Assembly: GCA_037976565.1 (NCBI GenBank)
Contig: CP137672.1
Span: 21,104,335-21,168,334 of the forward strand
Source of the DNA: Mesocentrotus franciscanus
Lineage: Eukaryota > Echinodermata > Echinoidea > Camarodonta > Strongylocentrotidae
Length of the DNA: 64,000 nucleotides
Reading direction: 5' to 3'
The translations under genes were made by a program, and so were the position numbers. Below, one piece after another: positions 10,735 to 25,300 of this stretch. Positions within the stretch are counted from its first letter, which is position 1. Each line of letters opens with the position of its first letter. A model generated the notes under the pieces. The model did no database searches. It was given only the letters and a program-made list of their open reading frames with translations, and had not been told where the DNA came from.

Positions 10735-13700
10735 ATGTGGAATAAACTGCAATGGATTGGGCTTACTTATTTCCTCATTCTGATTCAAGAGAGTAATGCA
10801 AGTAAGTTACATACACCGAGCTTCAATGCCATGATTTACTCGTAAGAAAAAAAAAGTTCTGCAATCCTAAAATGTATTAATACATTCTGCGTTCCCACAT
10901 GTAAGCTAATTTGTTAGTGGAATGCACTTTGTCTTGAATCGGCGCAACCATGGCTAAGCCAGAAAAGGTTTTAAAGTATGCTTATAGCTATATGTATGTT
11001 TACATTGCAGGCAATACTGATAATGACCGAGACCTGTGGGCATGGCCAGCTGGATGGCAATGGGTGTGGCTTGCTGTTGCTGCAGTGATTGGAATTGCTA
11101 TCTTCAGTAGACAGAGAAAGACTAGCCTGTCTAGACTCTCTAGATCTAGCCACCAGGTATGGCCTCTTCTTCATTGTTGTTTTCTTCTTCTTCTTCTTTA
11201 TCTTCTTCTTCATCTTCTTCTTCTCCTTCTTCTCCTCCTTCTTCATCTTCTTCTTCATCTTCTTCTTCATCTTCTTCTTCATCTTCTTCTTCTCCTCTTT
11301 CTTCTCCTTCTCCTTCTTCTCCTCCTCCTTCTTCTCCTTTTCCTTCTTCTTCTTCTTCTTCTTCTTCTTCTTCTTCTTCTTCTTCTTCTTCTTCTTCTTC
11401 TTCTTCTTCTTCTTCTTCTTCTTCTTCTTCTTCTTCTTCTTCTTCTTCTTCTTCTTCTTCTTCTTCTTCTTCTTCTTCTTCTTCTTCTTCTTCTTTGTCA
11501 TCGTCTTCTATCTTCTTCTTTGTCTTCTTCTTCTCCTTCATCTTCTTCGTCGTCTTCTCCTTCATCTTCTTCTTCTTCTTCATCTTCTTCTTCTCCTTCT
11601 TCTCCTCCTCCTTCTTCTTCGTCATCGTCTTCTTCTTGTTCTTCATCTTCTTCTTCTTTTGTTTTAAATAGTTATGTATATTAAAGTAGACTATATATTT
11701 CCAATTGTGGATGAACTCAAACCTTTTCTGTAATTTTCTATTGGGAAATACATTTAAGTAGAAGTTTCAAAATAGTAAATTGATTGGTTCAATTGCATTT
11801 TTCACAAATGTAATTATAAGTTATAACAGCCTACTGTACATGTACCTTCCTGTATTCTTCATCATTTTCAAATGCATCTCTTTTCTTTTCTTCTTTATTT
11901 GTTTAACAGGCTGACAAACAGAGTAGACAGAATAAGTCTACATCTCCACTGGATGCAAGAGCTTCCCTAGATGTAGCCAGCATCAAGATCTTCTACGGCA
12001 CTCAAACTGGTACAGCAAAGGTATAACAAAAACTAAAAATAAATTAAACATTTATGGCCAAGTGGAACATTTCTACGATTCTTCTTTCCTGCCCATGTTT
12101 CTTTAAGATGCCCATTGAACAGTATTTCCTTTTTTGTTAAAAAAAAAATTGTTTCAGATTTGGAATTCTCATACATAGATGATATTGATTCGGTATCAAA
12201 GTTGTTGCAAAAACTTGCAAATGTGATGACAATTTGAACATGTAACAGAATTTAGAACATATGAACTAGTAATGAATCACTTTCTGGAGTTTAAAAAAAA
12301 AAAAAAATTATTTGGCATAGTAGCAACCAGTAGAAAGGCTTGCTTACCTGGGGATGATAACCAAACATGGCATCTTTGATGTATTTCTTCATGAAAATTT
12401 GGAAGTTCTATTTCAAGAAAAGTAAACATTCTTTTTCCTTGTTGAGCAAATATGAAATGGTGCTTACCTGTGTGCACCTGTATTACCTTGTATTTTTACA
12501 ATTTAAATGTTCTCTGGAGCAGTATATCTTGATTGGCTGATCTTGTGTTTTTTGTTTTACTGTCACTCTGACACTCGAGTTGTTTTATTGATTTATTCTA
12601 TTTATAGAATCTGGCTGCCCAACTTGCTAAAGATATTCCTGACACAGTGAACACAGATGTAATTGATCTGAAGGAGTTTGATCCAGAGAAACATGTTTTA
12701 TTAGATGTAAGTCTCAAATTTGTACCAGGTATGACGCTGTTGAGTAAAGGCTAGAGTCTATAGAAAATGTGTGTCTGTGTATGCCAAAAGCAAATCACAT
12801 TCAAAAGGTTAACGTGCATTTGACACCAGTGCATGGGAATGACTCAAAGCAACTTCATTCAGATATTTACAAGCGTACATTTGTTCAAATTCTTTTCATG
12901 TAGGTAATCCTATATTCTTTATTCAGAAGTTCCTCAGAGATATCAGTATACTTTTCAACACATCAGTGACGAGTATTTACACCAATGGCTGCTGCTTTGT
13001 TGGAGTCTAGGCTATCTCAACGTAGACTCTGCTAGAGTCTAGATTTTGCTAGCTTCTGAACTATCTCTCGTGATGGTGTGCTACTGTTCTAGGCTGCTTA
13101 CTGCACATTACATACTCTGCCCTAACTAACTCAGCACACTGTAAATTGTCCGAGTGACTGAGTCCAATGTAATCTGTCCATTTTGTCATCAAAATTCTTG
13201 TGGTTTCTTAAGTTTTTGAAATGATGGTAAAAATCAATAGTGACTATCTTTTTTCTTTAAACCTTAAGAAGTCTTCATGAAAGTTTAACATATGTTGAAT
13301 GTGAACTTTCACCAGAGTAACTCCTAATCCATATTGTTATGCATTAAGCTTATTATGCATGTCAGTACAACACACAATGGGTGTTCCTACATCATTACTC
13401 TCTTGCCATTTATGGTGAGCAGTAGATATAACGCCTTTGACTGATTTTTGTCAATGTTTTTGTAGAAGGCATATATCTGTGGAGTATAAAGTTTAAGTAC
13501 TTGTAATCTTGTTAGTGCAATGTGTAAATTGTTATTGGTAAAGTTTATCCCTAGAATGTTTCATACAAGTACATGTACATTGTAGGATCTCTCACAGGCA
13601 ATGAATAGCCTCAAAAAAAATATAGTCATTCTCTTGAAGATATTCTGAACATACAGACCAAAATGTTAGGTGCTCTTATTGCTTTGAAAGAATATTTTGT

Positions 13701-15478
13701 TCTCATAATTTTGTTTATATCTAAGCTTCTCCACATTACAAAATACTGAAACTTCATTAACACAGGTAGTTTATATACTAGTTATACATTCATTTTATTC
13801 ATAAACTATCTAAAAACAATTGCCATTATTAATCCTTTCTCCTCTCTTAATTTTTGTTCTCTCTCTCAGCAAGATGACCAGACAGTGTGTGTATACATCC
13901 TCTCCACCTATACGGACGGTGAGCCACCTGAGGGTGGGGCGTGGTTCTGTCGATGGCTCCAGGAATCTGTCAATGACTTCAGGGTGCCTGGGACACTGCT
14001 CAAAGGACATCAGTTTGCAGTCTTTGGACTAGGGAATTCACTCTATCAAGATCACTACAACACAGTGAGTAGTAGTACAGATGTCTTTGTTGATGATTTA
14101 TTAGTTTTAATATTGACTATTTTGAGGTACAATGGTTAAAACTATAGCCCAGAGGTTCATTTCTTTTATAGAAATTAACCTGAAAATACAATTTCTAAAG
14201 GGTTGAATGAAACAGCTGTTTCTGTTTGTATTGGCAACATTAGCTCAATAATGTATTTGCTATACAGAACATGTTCCTCTAACAAATTTCAGGCATTGAG
14301 AAAGATTATTTCTTGCAGCAATTTCTGCCTTATGAATGGGGTAAATAATGCTTTGTGTTATACTCTGGTGTATTAATATTACATGATTTCATTTTCTTTA
14401 ATGTTATAATCATTTTTATGCCATTTGTCTTCTCTTTTTTTGATGATATGAGTTTTATTAATGTTTTCTGAATGTGTAATTTGGATCCTTTTTTGTTTTA
14501 TGTAGGTCAGTAAGAATGTTCATCAGTGGCTGATAGACTTGAGTGCCAGGCCTTTGCTTCCAGTAGGAGAAGGGGATGGCAATGTGGCAGCAAGCAAGCA
14601 TGGAGGTGAGTTCTAATAGGGACTGGTGTTCACAGACTAGCAATACTATACTGTCAAACTTGTCTGAAAAGGCCACTCAAGGGGAAATTCGCCATTGTAG
14701 AGTAGTGCTCTTTCTTAGAAAGATCCTAAACTACATTTTTCATTTTCATTCAACAGTAATGTTGAACCACAAAATGCAGATTTGAGGTATCAAAATTAAT
14801 TTTTTTCTTTTTCAAACTTCAAATTGTAAAAGACAAACACATTTCTTTGCATATGACAGGTAGTGAAGCAGACTTTGCTGCATGGAAATCTGATTTTCTC
14901 CAGGCTGTACTGAAGTGTGATGGAAGTGGCGATAAAACTTGCAGTTGTAATCAGAATGGAACATGTCAATCAAGCGCCAAAGGTCAAATGTCATCAGAAC
15001 AGGTAAATTATTGAAGAGTGAGACAATTTTGATATTTTTTTTGATTTTTAGTATGTAGAGATTTTAAGTTTAATGTTTAGTATTTGTATTCTATCTATCC
15101 ATGTATCTCCCAATCTCTCTCTGCCATTTTCATAAAAAATTGCTATAAAAGAAGCAGAGAAAATGTATGGTTTTTAAGTCCTATCATCTGGACAATGTAG
15201 TAAAGGGTTTTTGTTTTATTTCATGCCCATGAGCCATGATGTGTTTTCTTTAATGAGAGTTCTTATCGGTCAAATACTGCTGCTTCAAATAAGTGGGCTA
15301 ATGTGTTGAGGAAAAGAGAGGTAAAGGAAGGCGAAGAGTACTATGGGTGGATAGTCTGCAGAGATGGCTGGAGGAGAGAGTAGCGAAAGACCACAGAGTG
15401 GAGTCCATTTCAAAGGCTAAAAAGAGAGCTTCGCCGAACTAACTGATCAGCAAAGTCGATAGATTTGGAATGGAGAGA

Positions 15479-15562
<84 letters not shown>

Positions 15563-18500
15563 ATTTCTATATTTGCAATAGCCCCCAGCCTTTCAGTGTT
15601 TATTAATAATAGTTCATAAAAAATGTAATTACCTTGCCCCCAAAACTCTGCAAACGTGTGATGCTATGTCATATTTGTTCATTTTTTTAGAACACTATGA
15701 CTCATGAGCTTGACGACGACAATGGGGAGAAGGCAGACGATGGTCTGGACAGTGACCAGGAAGATCCTGATGAGATAGATGTCATCGACGTCGAAGACCT
15801 GGGCTCCGTCATGAACAAGATGAAGAATGCTAAGGTCTGTGGGTTCTTTATAGTGAATGATTTTTTTTGTGGGGAGGGAAGTGGAATTTGGGATTTTCCC
15901 CATGAGGGATGAGTATGCTATAATCAGAATCACTTTTGTGTGCATGAAACTTTCACAAATTTTCTGTAATGGATTTTGTAGGTGTTTGGTTTTAAAAAAA
16001 AATCTTTTTCTCTCTCTGATTTAGCAATCTCTTTTTCCTTTTGTGCGTTGATTACTCTTTATTCACAATGTTTCTGTTTTCCCCCTTTTCTCATCCCCTT
16101 CATACTCATTATATTTTCATATCTCATGTTCTCACTCATTTTTTCCCCTCTTTTTTCCTTATTTTGTTTTTGGTGTTGATGAATTTGAATCAATGAGTTG
16201 GGATTTTGTGTACCTAGTATATTAAAGTTGTATATTTATTGTGATCACTTAACAGGCTATGAATGGCGTAAAACAGAGTACAGAGCTCAAGGAAATGGTA
16301 ACACCGACCATCAGGAAAAATCTCACTAAGCAAGGTAAGCGTTCACTTGTAATATTTGAGAGAGAGGGAGAGAGAGAGAGAGAGAGAGTGAAAGAGGAAA
16401 AGAGCGACAGAGAGTGAGAGAAAATATGGAGATAGATGAAAAGCATGAGAAAGAGGAGAAAAAGAAGATTGAAGTTGAACATACTACCACCATGATTAAG
16501 TACTTTTTAGAGATGAAATGGTGTGCTATTTTCAAATGGAGAAAGTTACATTTAATCGATTTATGATACCTGTTCCTCTTATACAGGGAAAGCTAATATA
16601 TTTCTCAAAATCTTTGTGCTAATAAATTTGCCATGGAATAGTTAAATGCATTGAAATATAATGTGGCGACTGTCGAAGAATAGCTGATTTAGGGATAAAT
16701 TGACATTTAACACCTTTTGTCTAAATTTAATCCAATACTTTACTTGAGATCTCATGGCTTTGTTATATTTTTCTTGCTTATAATCTGTTTGCAGGTTACC
16801 GAATCATTGGTTCTCATTCTGGCGTGAAGCTATGCAGATGGACAAAGGTGAGTGATAGATGTCAAATAATTCAGATCATGACTAGAAATTTTTGTTTTGT
16901 TGGGAGTCAGAAGGGCATTAAATCTAGTGGTACATTAAAGTGACTCGGTAACATTGCCTCAGATTCTGAAACAAAATCCTGGATTTAGATCATGGTGCAA
17001 TCATAATTATAAACCTTTAGGTCAGTCAGGAATCCCATGACTTTTACAAGCCGATCGCCCGTCTGATGATCGAGAATTCGAGATATTTATTATTCAAAAT
17101 CGAAATTTAATTTTTCGTTTTCCTGACGGTTTTTATAACACTACAGTCTATTGGGAAAATGAGTATGGTAAAACCGGTCACTCAAAGATTTTTACTTTTT
17201 TGAGGCACTTCATGATCATTTTGAAGCGCAATTTTTTTAGGGCTTCAATATTACACCATATCACAGACACTGATAACACGTAGGGCCATGCAACTCAGAT
17301 TTAACATTGTTAAACGATGCCTTTAAAAGAGAGTTAGCGCCTTTTTAGCTCTCACCATAGGTAAAGGATGCTCAGTTTCAAGAATAGGATTAATGGGAAG
17401 CTGTACCTTAAACTTTTGATGTGCCATGTAACTGATCTCCCTGTGCCACTTTGTACAGTCGAACCTGTATAGAAAGATCGCTCAAGGAGACACAAGAAGC
17501 AGTTTTGTAGGCAGGTGGTCTTTATGGAGAGGTTTGCTTTACCACATGTTTCAAGGGATACAAAAGGATGTGGTCTAATTTATACAGGTGATAAAAAGAA
17601 TGTCGTGTAACTATTCAAGACTGCAAATAGGTCATTGTGCAATGCTTTTATGTTGCACAGAGCGGTCCTTTGGCTAATTAGTGCCTCTTATTTTGTGCCG
17701 ATCAGCACATGTGGCAAATGAAAGGTTAAAGGGACTTGGTAACATTGTTCAGATGAGAGAAAATGGTGCTAAGGTAGTGACTTCAATGCTAGATGTATAA
17801 TTAAAGTTAATCTGAAAGTTTGAGTGAAAAAGGACCATTATTAATGATAAAAATTGGGAAAAACTGATCTGATCGATTCCTTAATTCTCCCAACTATATT
17901 ATAACAATTTAATTACATTTTAGGTGAATGTAAATCATAACAAAGCTATGAATTGGCTATATATATCATTCCAGACATTTAAGTGTTGAAAGATTTTTTA
18001 AATCCTGTCTTATGTCTTATTTTCATGGAAAAACAGTTGGGAAAATTCCAAAATGGTTGGGAGAATTTACTGTTTGAAGGTGTTGACCAGTGATGCCTTC
18101 AAAGAAACCATAAATATCTTTGTGATTTAAGAATTTTTTCAGGATTTTTTGCATGCTAGAGGGTTAGTACAGTAGAAGGAATATAATGAGTAACATTTCA
18201 TACAAAAATTACACAGTTTTTTCATCAACCTTCAACAATGTTACAGAGTCACTTTAATGTTTCCATCGTTTTCTTGTTGTACAGAGCATGCTTCGTGGTA
18301 GGGGAGGATGCTACAAACACACTTTCTATGGTATTGAGAGTCATCGATGCATGGAGACTACACCCAGCCTGGCATGTGCTAATAAATGTGTCTTCTGTTG
18401 GAGGTGTGTAATAGTACACATGTAATAATAATCATAATGTTTTTATATAGCGCATTTTCCATATACATGTTCAAATACGCTTTGCAATTATGTTGTTAAC

Positions 18501-19315
18501 AGGAGAGGTGAGTTTGGAGATATTTTTTGAAGGTATTGAGAGATTGCTGGTTGCAAAAAAAATCTGGATACGTTCTTCCACAGTTTGGGAGCAGCAGTTG
18601 TGAATGCTCTTTCACCAAGTGTGGGTGACATCCTAGGAGACTGATAGTTCAGCGTGATGCCTTGAAAGGAGCGAAGGGAGTAGGGGGATAATTGCCTGAT
18701 AGTTATGAGTAGCGGTAATACATTACATGTTGCTGCTGTAAAACCAGAAGCGCTTGCAACATGCCTTTTCTCTTCCTAAAACGGAAACTGGTTCTCCCCA
18801 TTAAGAAACGTTAATGCCCCATTAAAACAATGAAACAAGCTATCAAAACTAAAATTTGACACCTGATTATAGTAATTACATGTTACCGGTATTACAAATG
18901 AAGAGGGATGATTCTGTATTTGTGTGTTATTTGTTTAATGTAGAACAAACTCTAAATGTGTTTTTAGGGAAGATCCATACTTCTTTAACAGCAGGGGGGG
19001 GGGGGAATGAGGAGGCATAGCTGTCCAAAATTAGTGACAAGGAATTGAAGGAAATAAAGAGCAACAACCACAACAACAACAACAAAAGAAGCAAAGTTAT
19101 CACGTTTGCACTAAGGTGTCTATTTTTGTTGTATTACAAGATAAAGCTGATATATATGTAAATTTTTCTTTCTTTTTTTCTTGGGGGCGGGGTGGCAGGG
19201 TATATCCCCTGTACCTCTTCCTCATCTCAGAGATGCCAACTGTTCCGTTTTTGCCGTATTTGTCCCGTTTTTTGGCTATGAATACGGCAGTACGTTTTTT
19301 GTATGTTTTGTTACG

Positions 19316-19346
<31 letters not shown>

Positions 19347-22300
19347 TTATTGACGTTTTTCTTCATTTCCGATCATGGGCTTTGTGTTGTGTGTGTATTG
19401 TGCATCTATGTCTTCAAACGATGCATGCAGTACGGTGATACGGGGCCCAAACTGCGCTAGTTGCGAACAACCCAAGTGTACTGTATGCACGTCGCGCTCC
19501 GATCCGGGTACGTATAAGTGGTACCGCCGTTGCCTATTTCTTTGAAGCTGCTTGATTGGGCGATATTTTAGGGTTTTTTCAAAAATACTTTTTTTGGGCC
19601 AAAAATACTGTTTTTTCTGTTTAAGAATACTTTTTTTTGTTGATGAAGGTTGGCATCTCTGTCATCTGCCAATGTAGACCAAATGTCCTCACTGGCTTGC
19701 TAATTTGAAAACAAATATGCAATTAAGGTACATCATACATGGAGCATGCAGATAGCCATGTGTCTTTTATCTCCTTTCAGGCACCATACAAACCCGGTAG
19801 GTACAGAGTGGAAATGGCAAATGGACGAAGCCGAGTCCATCGTAGAGGGAGCCCTAAAGAACCACTACAACTTGATCAAACAATTCAAAGGTATGATTGT
19901 TTTTGTTAATTTCTGTATTTCTGTATATTCCTGATTTACTCAAGGACACACATTAATAATTTAAGATTGAAATCATTGTACTTAAAATACTGGGTGCTTA
20001 TAAAGATCTGAAATTTCAAGAATGATAGAGCCTAATCCCTCTAGCTGTCTATGATTATGGTTTTATCCAAGTATTGCTTGCACCTGAACCTTAAACCTTG
20101 AAGTGTTAATCCCTTTTTAATAGAAGCTCCTTAAAGGTACTATGTCCCATTTGCAGGTCAAAAAAATGAAAAGGTTAAATTCCAATGGCATTTGAAAGAC
20201 AATAATAATTTAGAACTTCCCTAAAAATAGGGGGGTTTGAAAATAACGACTATTAGTTGTCGAATCAACTTAGGAGCTATAGAGCCAGTAAGTAATAGTC
20301 TGATTTTTCAGACCATTGGACTGAATGGTCGTACGTTTTATGCTGCCCAAAGATTCAATCAGTTTAATTTTGGCCATTACAAGAAGTGGGTTATTGATGT
20401 AGACAAATGCTCATGTACCCTTTACAGCTCATTTTATGTATATGTTATTACCAAAGATGAAAAAGCCAGTCAGTCACTCAATAGTGTCTGACAGTGAAGT
20501 CTAGCAAGGAAACGGGTTTCCTTGCATAATTTGAATATTAGGACACTGCTAACGTTTAAATTTCACAGATAGGACATACATGACATATTCATAATTCCTG
20601 CAAAGTTCTACAGAATTTGATGTTGGCTGCAAAAGGGACATAGTATCTTTAAAGCTACATGGAATTGCAAAATGCTGTGTGTTGATGAGGGGTGCCATGG
20701 TGGCTACCCCTTCCTTTGCTTGGATCAAAGGGCTAATTCATCTTATGGCATTTGATTCATCTCATTATTTTATGTGATAAATATTGTAAATCAGATACAC
20801 CTGGCTTTGGAATGAAAATTTACAATCTATACTGATGATTGCGAAATGCAGAAAAGATCAATCATTACTGACTTCTTCTATTTCCTTGAGTTTGTTTTAG
20901 CTGTTCAACTAAGTAATTTGTACCATTATTGAACCGTCAAATTACCAGGAGTTCCCGGGGTGAAGCAAGAGAGGATGAGCGAAGCCATGAGGGTGCAACA
21001 CTGCGCCCTATCCCTGGTAGGAGAGCCCATCATGTACCCCAAGATCAATCGTCTGGTAGAACTCCTCCACAAGGAACAAATCTCCACCTTTCTCGTCACC
21101 AACGCTCAGTTTCCTGACGCAATCAAGTAAGTCCTGGTCCAGTCTGTACCAATTTTGGCAAATGGCCAGCAGGAAGTACCTTGCTGCATCTGGCAATGCG
21201 ATTTTTGAAGGGCTATCAACTTACTTGATTTTCAACAATCATAGGTATTATTTAGTTATAACTAGATTCTCTCAGAAAGAAACAACCATATTTTTGAAAA
21301 TTGTATTAGTACAGGTTTGAATCTTTTGACAATGTAGCATCAGGCTGAATTGAGATCATGATAGAAATTTAATGTTGATTGATAGGGAAAAGTTGATATT
21401 TGACTAGGGTTTTGTTTAAATTGTTCCTTGTATATTGTAATCCTGTTATTAGGCTTTTGTCAACTGTCTCAAAACCTTAATAGATTTACTAGTTTGATGT
21501 CAGCATTGGAATTTCAGAATACGCATTTTTCTTTGCCTGAAATTAAAGAAAGAAATATTCCTATATATAATATTAACAGCGATATCTCAATATATCAAAT
21601 ATGACTGAACTTTTCTATGACGGTTTCTTACTCAAATCCAGGAAGTAATATTGAGATAATCTACCATTCGATTCATAGGAACCTCTTGCCAGTCACTCAG
21701 CTGTACGTGAGCGTTGATGCTAGCACCAAGGAAAGCTTGAAGAAAGTAGACCGGCCTCTCTTCAGAGACTTCTGGCCAAGGTTCCTGGAGAGCCTGAAAG
21801 CCCTATCTGATAAGGTGAGAATGAGATGATTGTATGTTAGGGTTTTTTTTTTCCACGTAGTATAAACAAAACATGCGAATTTGTACCCTGTACCAATATA
21901 GAAAATTAGTATCCTGTACTCTGTACTCTGTACCCTGCCCTGAGTTAAAGGTAAAGACCAGTTTTGGAAACGCCCCTCTCTCAAAATATGAAATGGAAGC
22001 TCTCATTACCAATCATGTGAAAGGATATGTTTTGACTAATACGTGATGATACAAATTTTGCCGGGAAACCGCCTACTAATTGATATATTTGGTAAATTAT
22101 TATATCTATTGGGACCAAATAGATATCGCGCACGTGGTCGCGTAGTCCCATATACAGCTTTCTGTGTACAGTGCTTGTAACTTTACCAAGACTGGACCAA
22201 ATTTCTTATCATTTTGATGATTCCAGAACCTTGCAGTACACACCAATACTTATATGCTAGATGATCAACCTTTTCTGATCGATTCCACAACGTTTCTTTC

Positions 22301-25300
22301 ACAATGCAATCGAATGACCAGAACTGGTATTTATCTTTAAGAGAGTGATTTTCGTAAATCCGATAAATGCATGTAACTATTTATAAGGTTTCAAAATTGA
22401 TAGGGTTCAGTTGATAAAAGTAGAGTACAGATTTTTTGACAAGGACAACATATATTCCTTCATCATCTGATACTGAAGCCTAAGTTTCATCTCATTCTCT
22501 ACAGCAGTATTAACATTTTTAGGATATTAACAATTCGTCCTTTGTAGATCATCAGTATTTAAAGCTAATCTTGAGCTCTGGTATGGGAATCGTATGTCAA
22601 GAGAACATGGCTATAATTCATTCTGGATACTGGATCCTGCAGTAGATTGACTGTTTGAACAAGTAAAATAAAAACAACCTCACAAAAACTTGCTGGAAAT
22701 CATCTTCGATAAAATCACAACTCTCATTTGCACATAGTGACCTGTGTTAAGCACATGGTGTCGGGCCTACTTACCTTGATTTTCTTATTCTTCTATGCCC
22801 ATTACTCGGCCCCTATACATTTTCTACCAAAATCGTTCGGCACATGTCATTTATTTGAAATCTTGAACATTCAGTGTAAGTTTTGTTCGATTCTGTGAGA
22901 ATTTATTTTCTATCATTACCAGAATTCAAGCTTATCTTTAACTCAAGCCCTTATCATGTAGTGTAAACTCTACCAGTATAAGTGATCCTAGAAGGCCTTG
23001 GGAAGCATCTTTTTACTTTTACAGCAATTTTGGGGGTAATAGTGAAGTTATTATTGTGTTACAGGGTCAGAGGACTGTTTACCGTCTCACTCTAGTCAAG
23101 GCATGGAACGACGAGGAGATACAGTCCTATGCCGACCTGGTACAACTCGGCAAACCAGATTTCATCGAGATCAAGGTATGAACCCTCAACCAACGCTCAT
23201 TCAGGCACTTGAGGCAAAACCTCTTTGAAAAATGCTGCAGCAAAACTAAACCACTTAAGCTAGTTTACTCTACATTTCTGTGTCTTATCATGCTAAGATC
23301 AGGGAATTTGCATAGAAGCCATTATTGCACGCAGCTATGTATTTTTACCCCTAAATATTGTTGCTTGCCATGCATGTGCATGCATGTGCATGCATGTAGA
23401 AAGTTTTCTGGCGATTGTAATTTTGAGGTTGGTTGTAACACTTTCCAGATAAATTAGTGTACCAATCACCTGAAAAAATGATTTGTGTGTAGCTAGAATA
23501 TATAAAATCAAGCTAAAAAAAACTTTCATTCTATATGTGGAAGGTTAATGAGTATTAGGAAAATAAAGGATAACATAATATCCTGCAAAAAAGGGCTTGC
23601 ACCGGACGCAAGTCGGACTCTGGTTCTGTGTGGGTCCTGCACTATGCAAGAGCTATGCGTGCTTTAAAGATACTATGTCCCTTTTGCAGCCAACATGAAA
23701 TTCTGTAGAACTGTGCAGGAATTATGAATATGTCATGTATGTCCTATCTGTGAAATTTAAACATTATCAGTGTCCTAGTATTCAAATTATGCAAGGAAAC
23801 CCGTTTACTTCTAGACTTCACTGTCAGACACTATTGAGTGACTGACTGCCATCTTTTTTCTTTGGTAATAACATACATAAAATGAGCTGTAAAGGTACAT
23901 GAGCATTTGTCTACATCAATAACCCACTACTTGTAATGGCCAAAATTAAACTGATTGAATCTTTGTGCAGCACAAAACGTACGACCATTCGGTAAAATGG
24001 TCCGAAAATCAGACTATTACTTGGGTGATTGCAATCACTTAAGTCGATTCGACAACTAATGGTCGTTATTTTCCCACTAAAAGCCATTTTCAAGCCCTTT
24101 CATTTTGAGGGAAGTTCTAAATTAGTATTGTCTCTTAAATGCCGTTGGAATTTAACCTTTTCATTTTTTTGGCCTGCAAATGGGACATAGTACCTTTAAG
24201 TAGTCCACTCTAAAAGACATTTTACTGTTCTCTTGGAGTGTAGTTAAACTGCTTACCGTATCTCTTTGTAGAATAACTATTTGAAGCTCATAGTTTGACC
24301 ACGGCATAACAACATGGAACCCTTTACATCAAGAGCAAAAACATGTTTTGGTGATTGATATGCTTTAAAGTTTGTCTGACAAACACCTGTATTAGTTGGC
24401 TTTATTAGTTTAAAGAGAAGGTTGAGTTCTGGGGTGAGGTGAAAAATAATTTGTGAGAGTTATCTTGTTATTATGCAAGTGTGGAAGAACATCAGAGTAA
24501 AATATCCCCTGAAAAGCATGGCTCTTCAAATGCCTTCATATCCTAAATATGACAAGTAACAGCTTAAAAATGAGGCCCGATTTTTATGCTACATGTTTGT
24601 GTAGTCCCATATACATGTTTCTGTGTACAGTGCTTGTTACTTTACCAAGACTGGGCCAATTTTCTTATCATTTTGATGACTCCAGAACCTTGCAGTACAC
24701 AAAAATACTTATATGCTACATGATCAACCTTTTCTGATCGATTCCACACTGTTTCTTTCACAATGCAATCACATGACCAGAACTAAACTCATCTTTAAGC
24801 AACCAGCAGAAATTACTTTTTTTATGCCTTTCAACTATTTTTATTGAAGTTTCTGTATACCATGCCAGTTTCTTTAATTTTCTTCTTTTCAGGGCGTAAC
24901 CTACTGCGGCGAATCAAAAGCCAGCACCCTCACCATGAAGAATATACCATGGCATGAAGAAGTCGTTCACTTTGTACAGAAACTCATGGACCTTCTCCCT
25001 GAGTATGAGATTGCCTGTGAACATGAGCATTCTAACTGTGTCCTGACTGCCAATACAAAGGTAGAATTATTTCTGTTCTTTGTTTGTAAACAGTCAAACT
25101 TGTTTGTCTACTAACTCTCCAATATTATTACCCCGGTTCTAGCCAAGCAGCCATATTAAATGGGTGGGCTGAGGTAGAGGTTTCGTGGTCTAGTGGATAC
25201 GTGGTTCGAGTCCCCCCTAAGGCCCTAATGCCCTTTGGCAAGACATTAATCTACATTTGCCACTCTCCACCCAGGTGTTTAATGGGTACTGGTAGGAAGG

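Noticed and set aside
10950..11684. Leu/Ser-rich ORFs and their minus-strand Lys/Glu counterparts
   Set aside because: Produced by the CTT tract; only 11011-11156 of this frame is a real TYW1 exon.
20237..20491. 84-codon ORF also present at 31037-31267
   Set aside because: It lies inside copies of one MITE and is not preserved as protein between them.
25175..25260. tRNA gene
   Set aside because: A and B boxes are present but no acceptor stem closes, and the sequence continues as a repeated SINE body.
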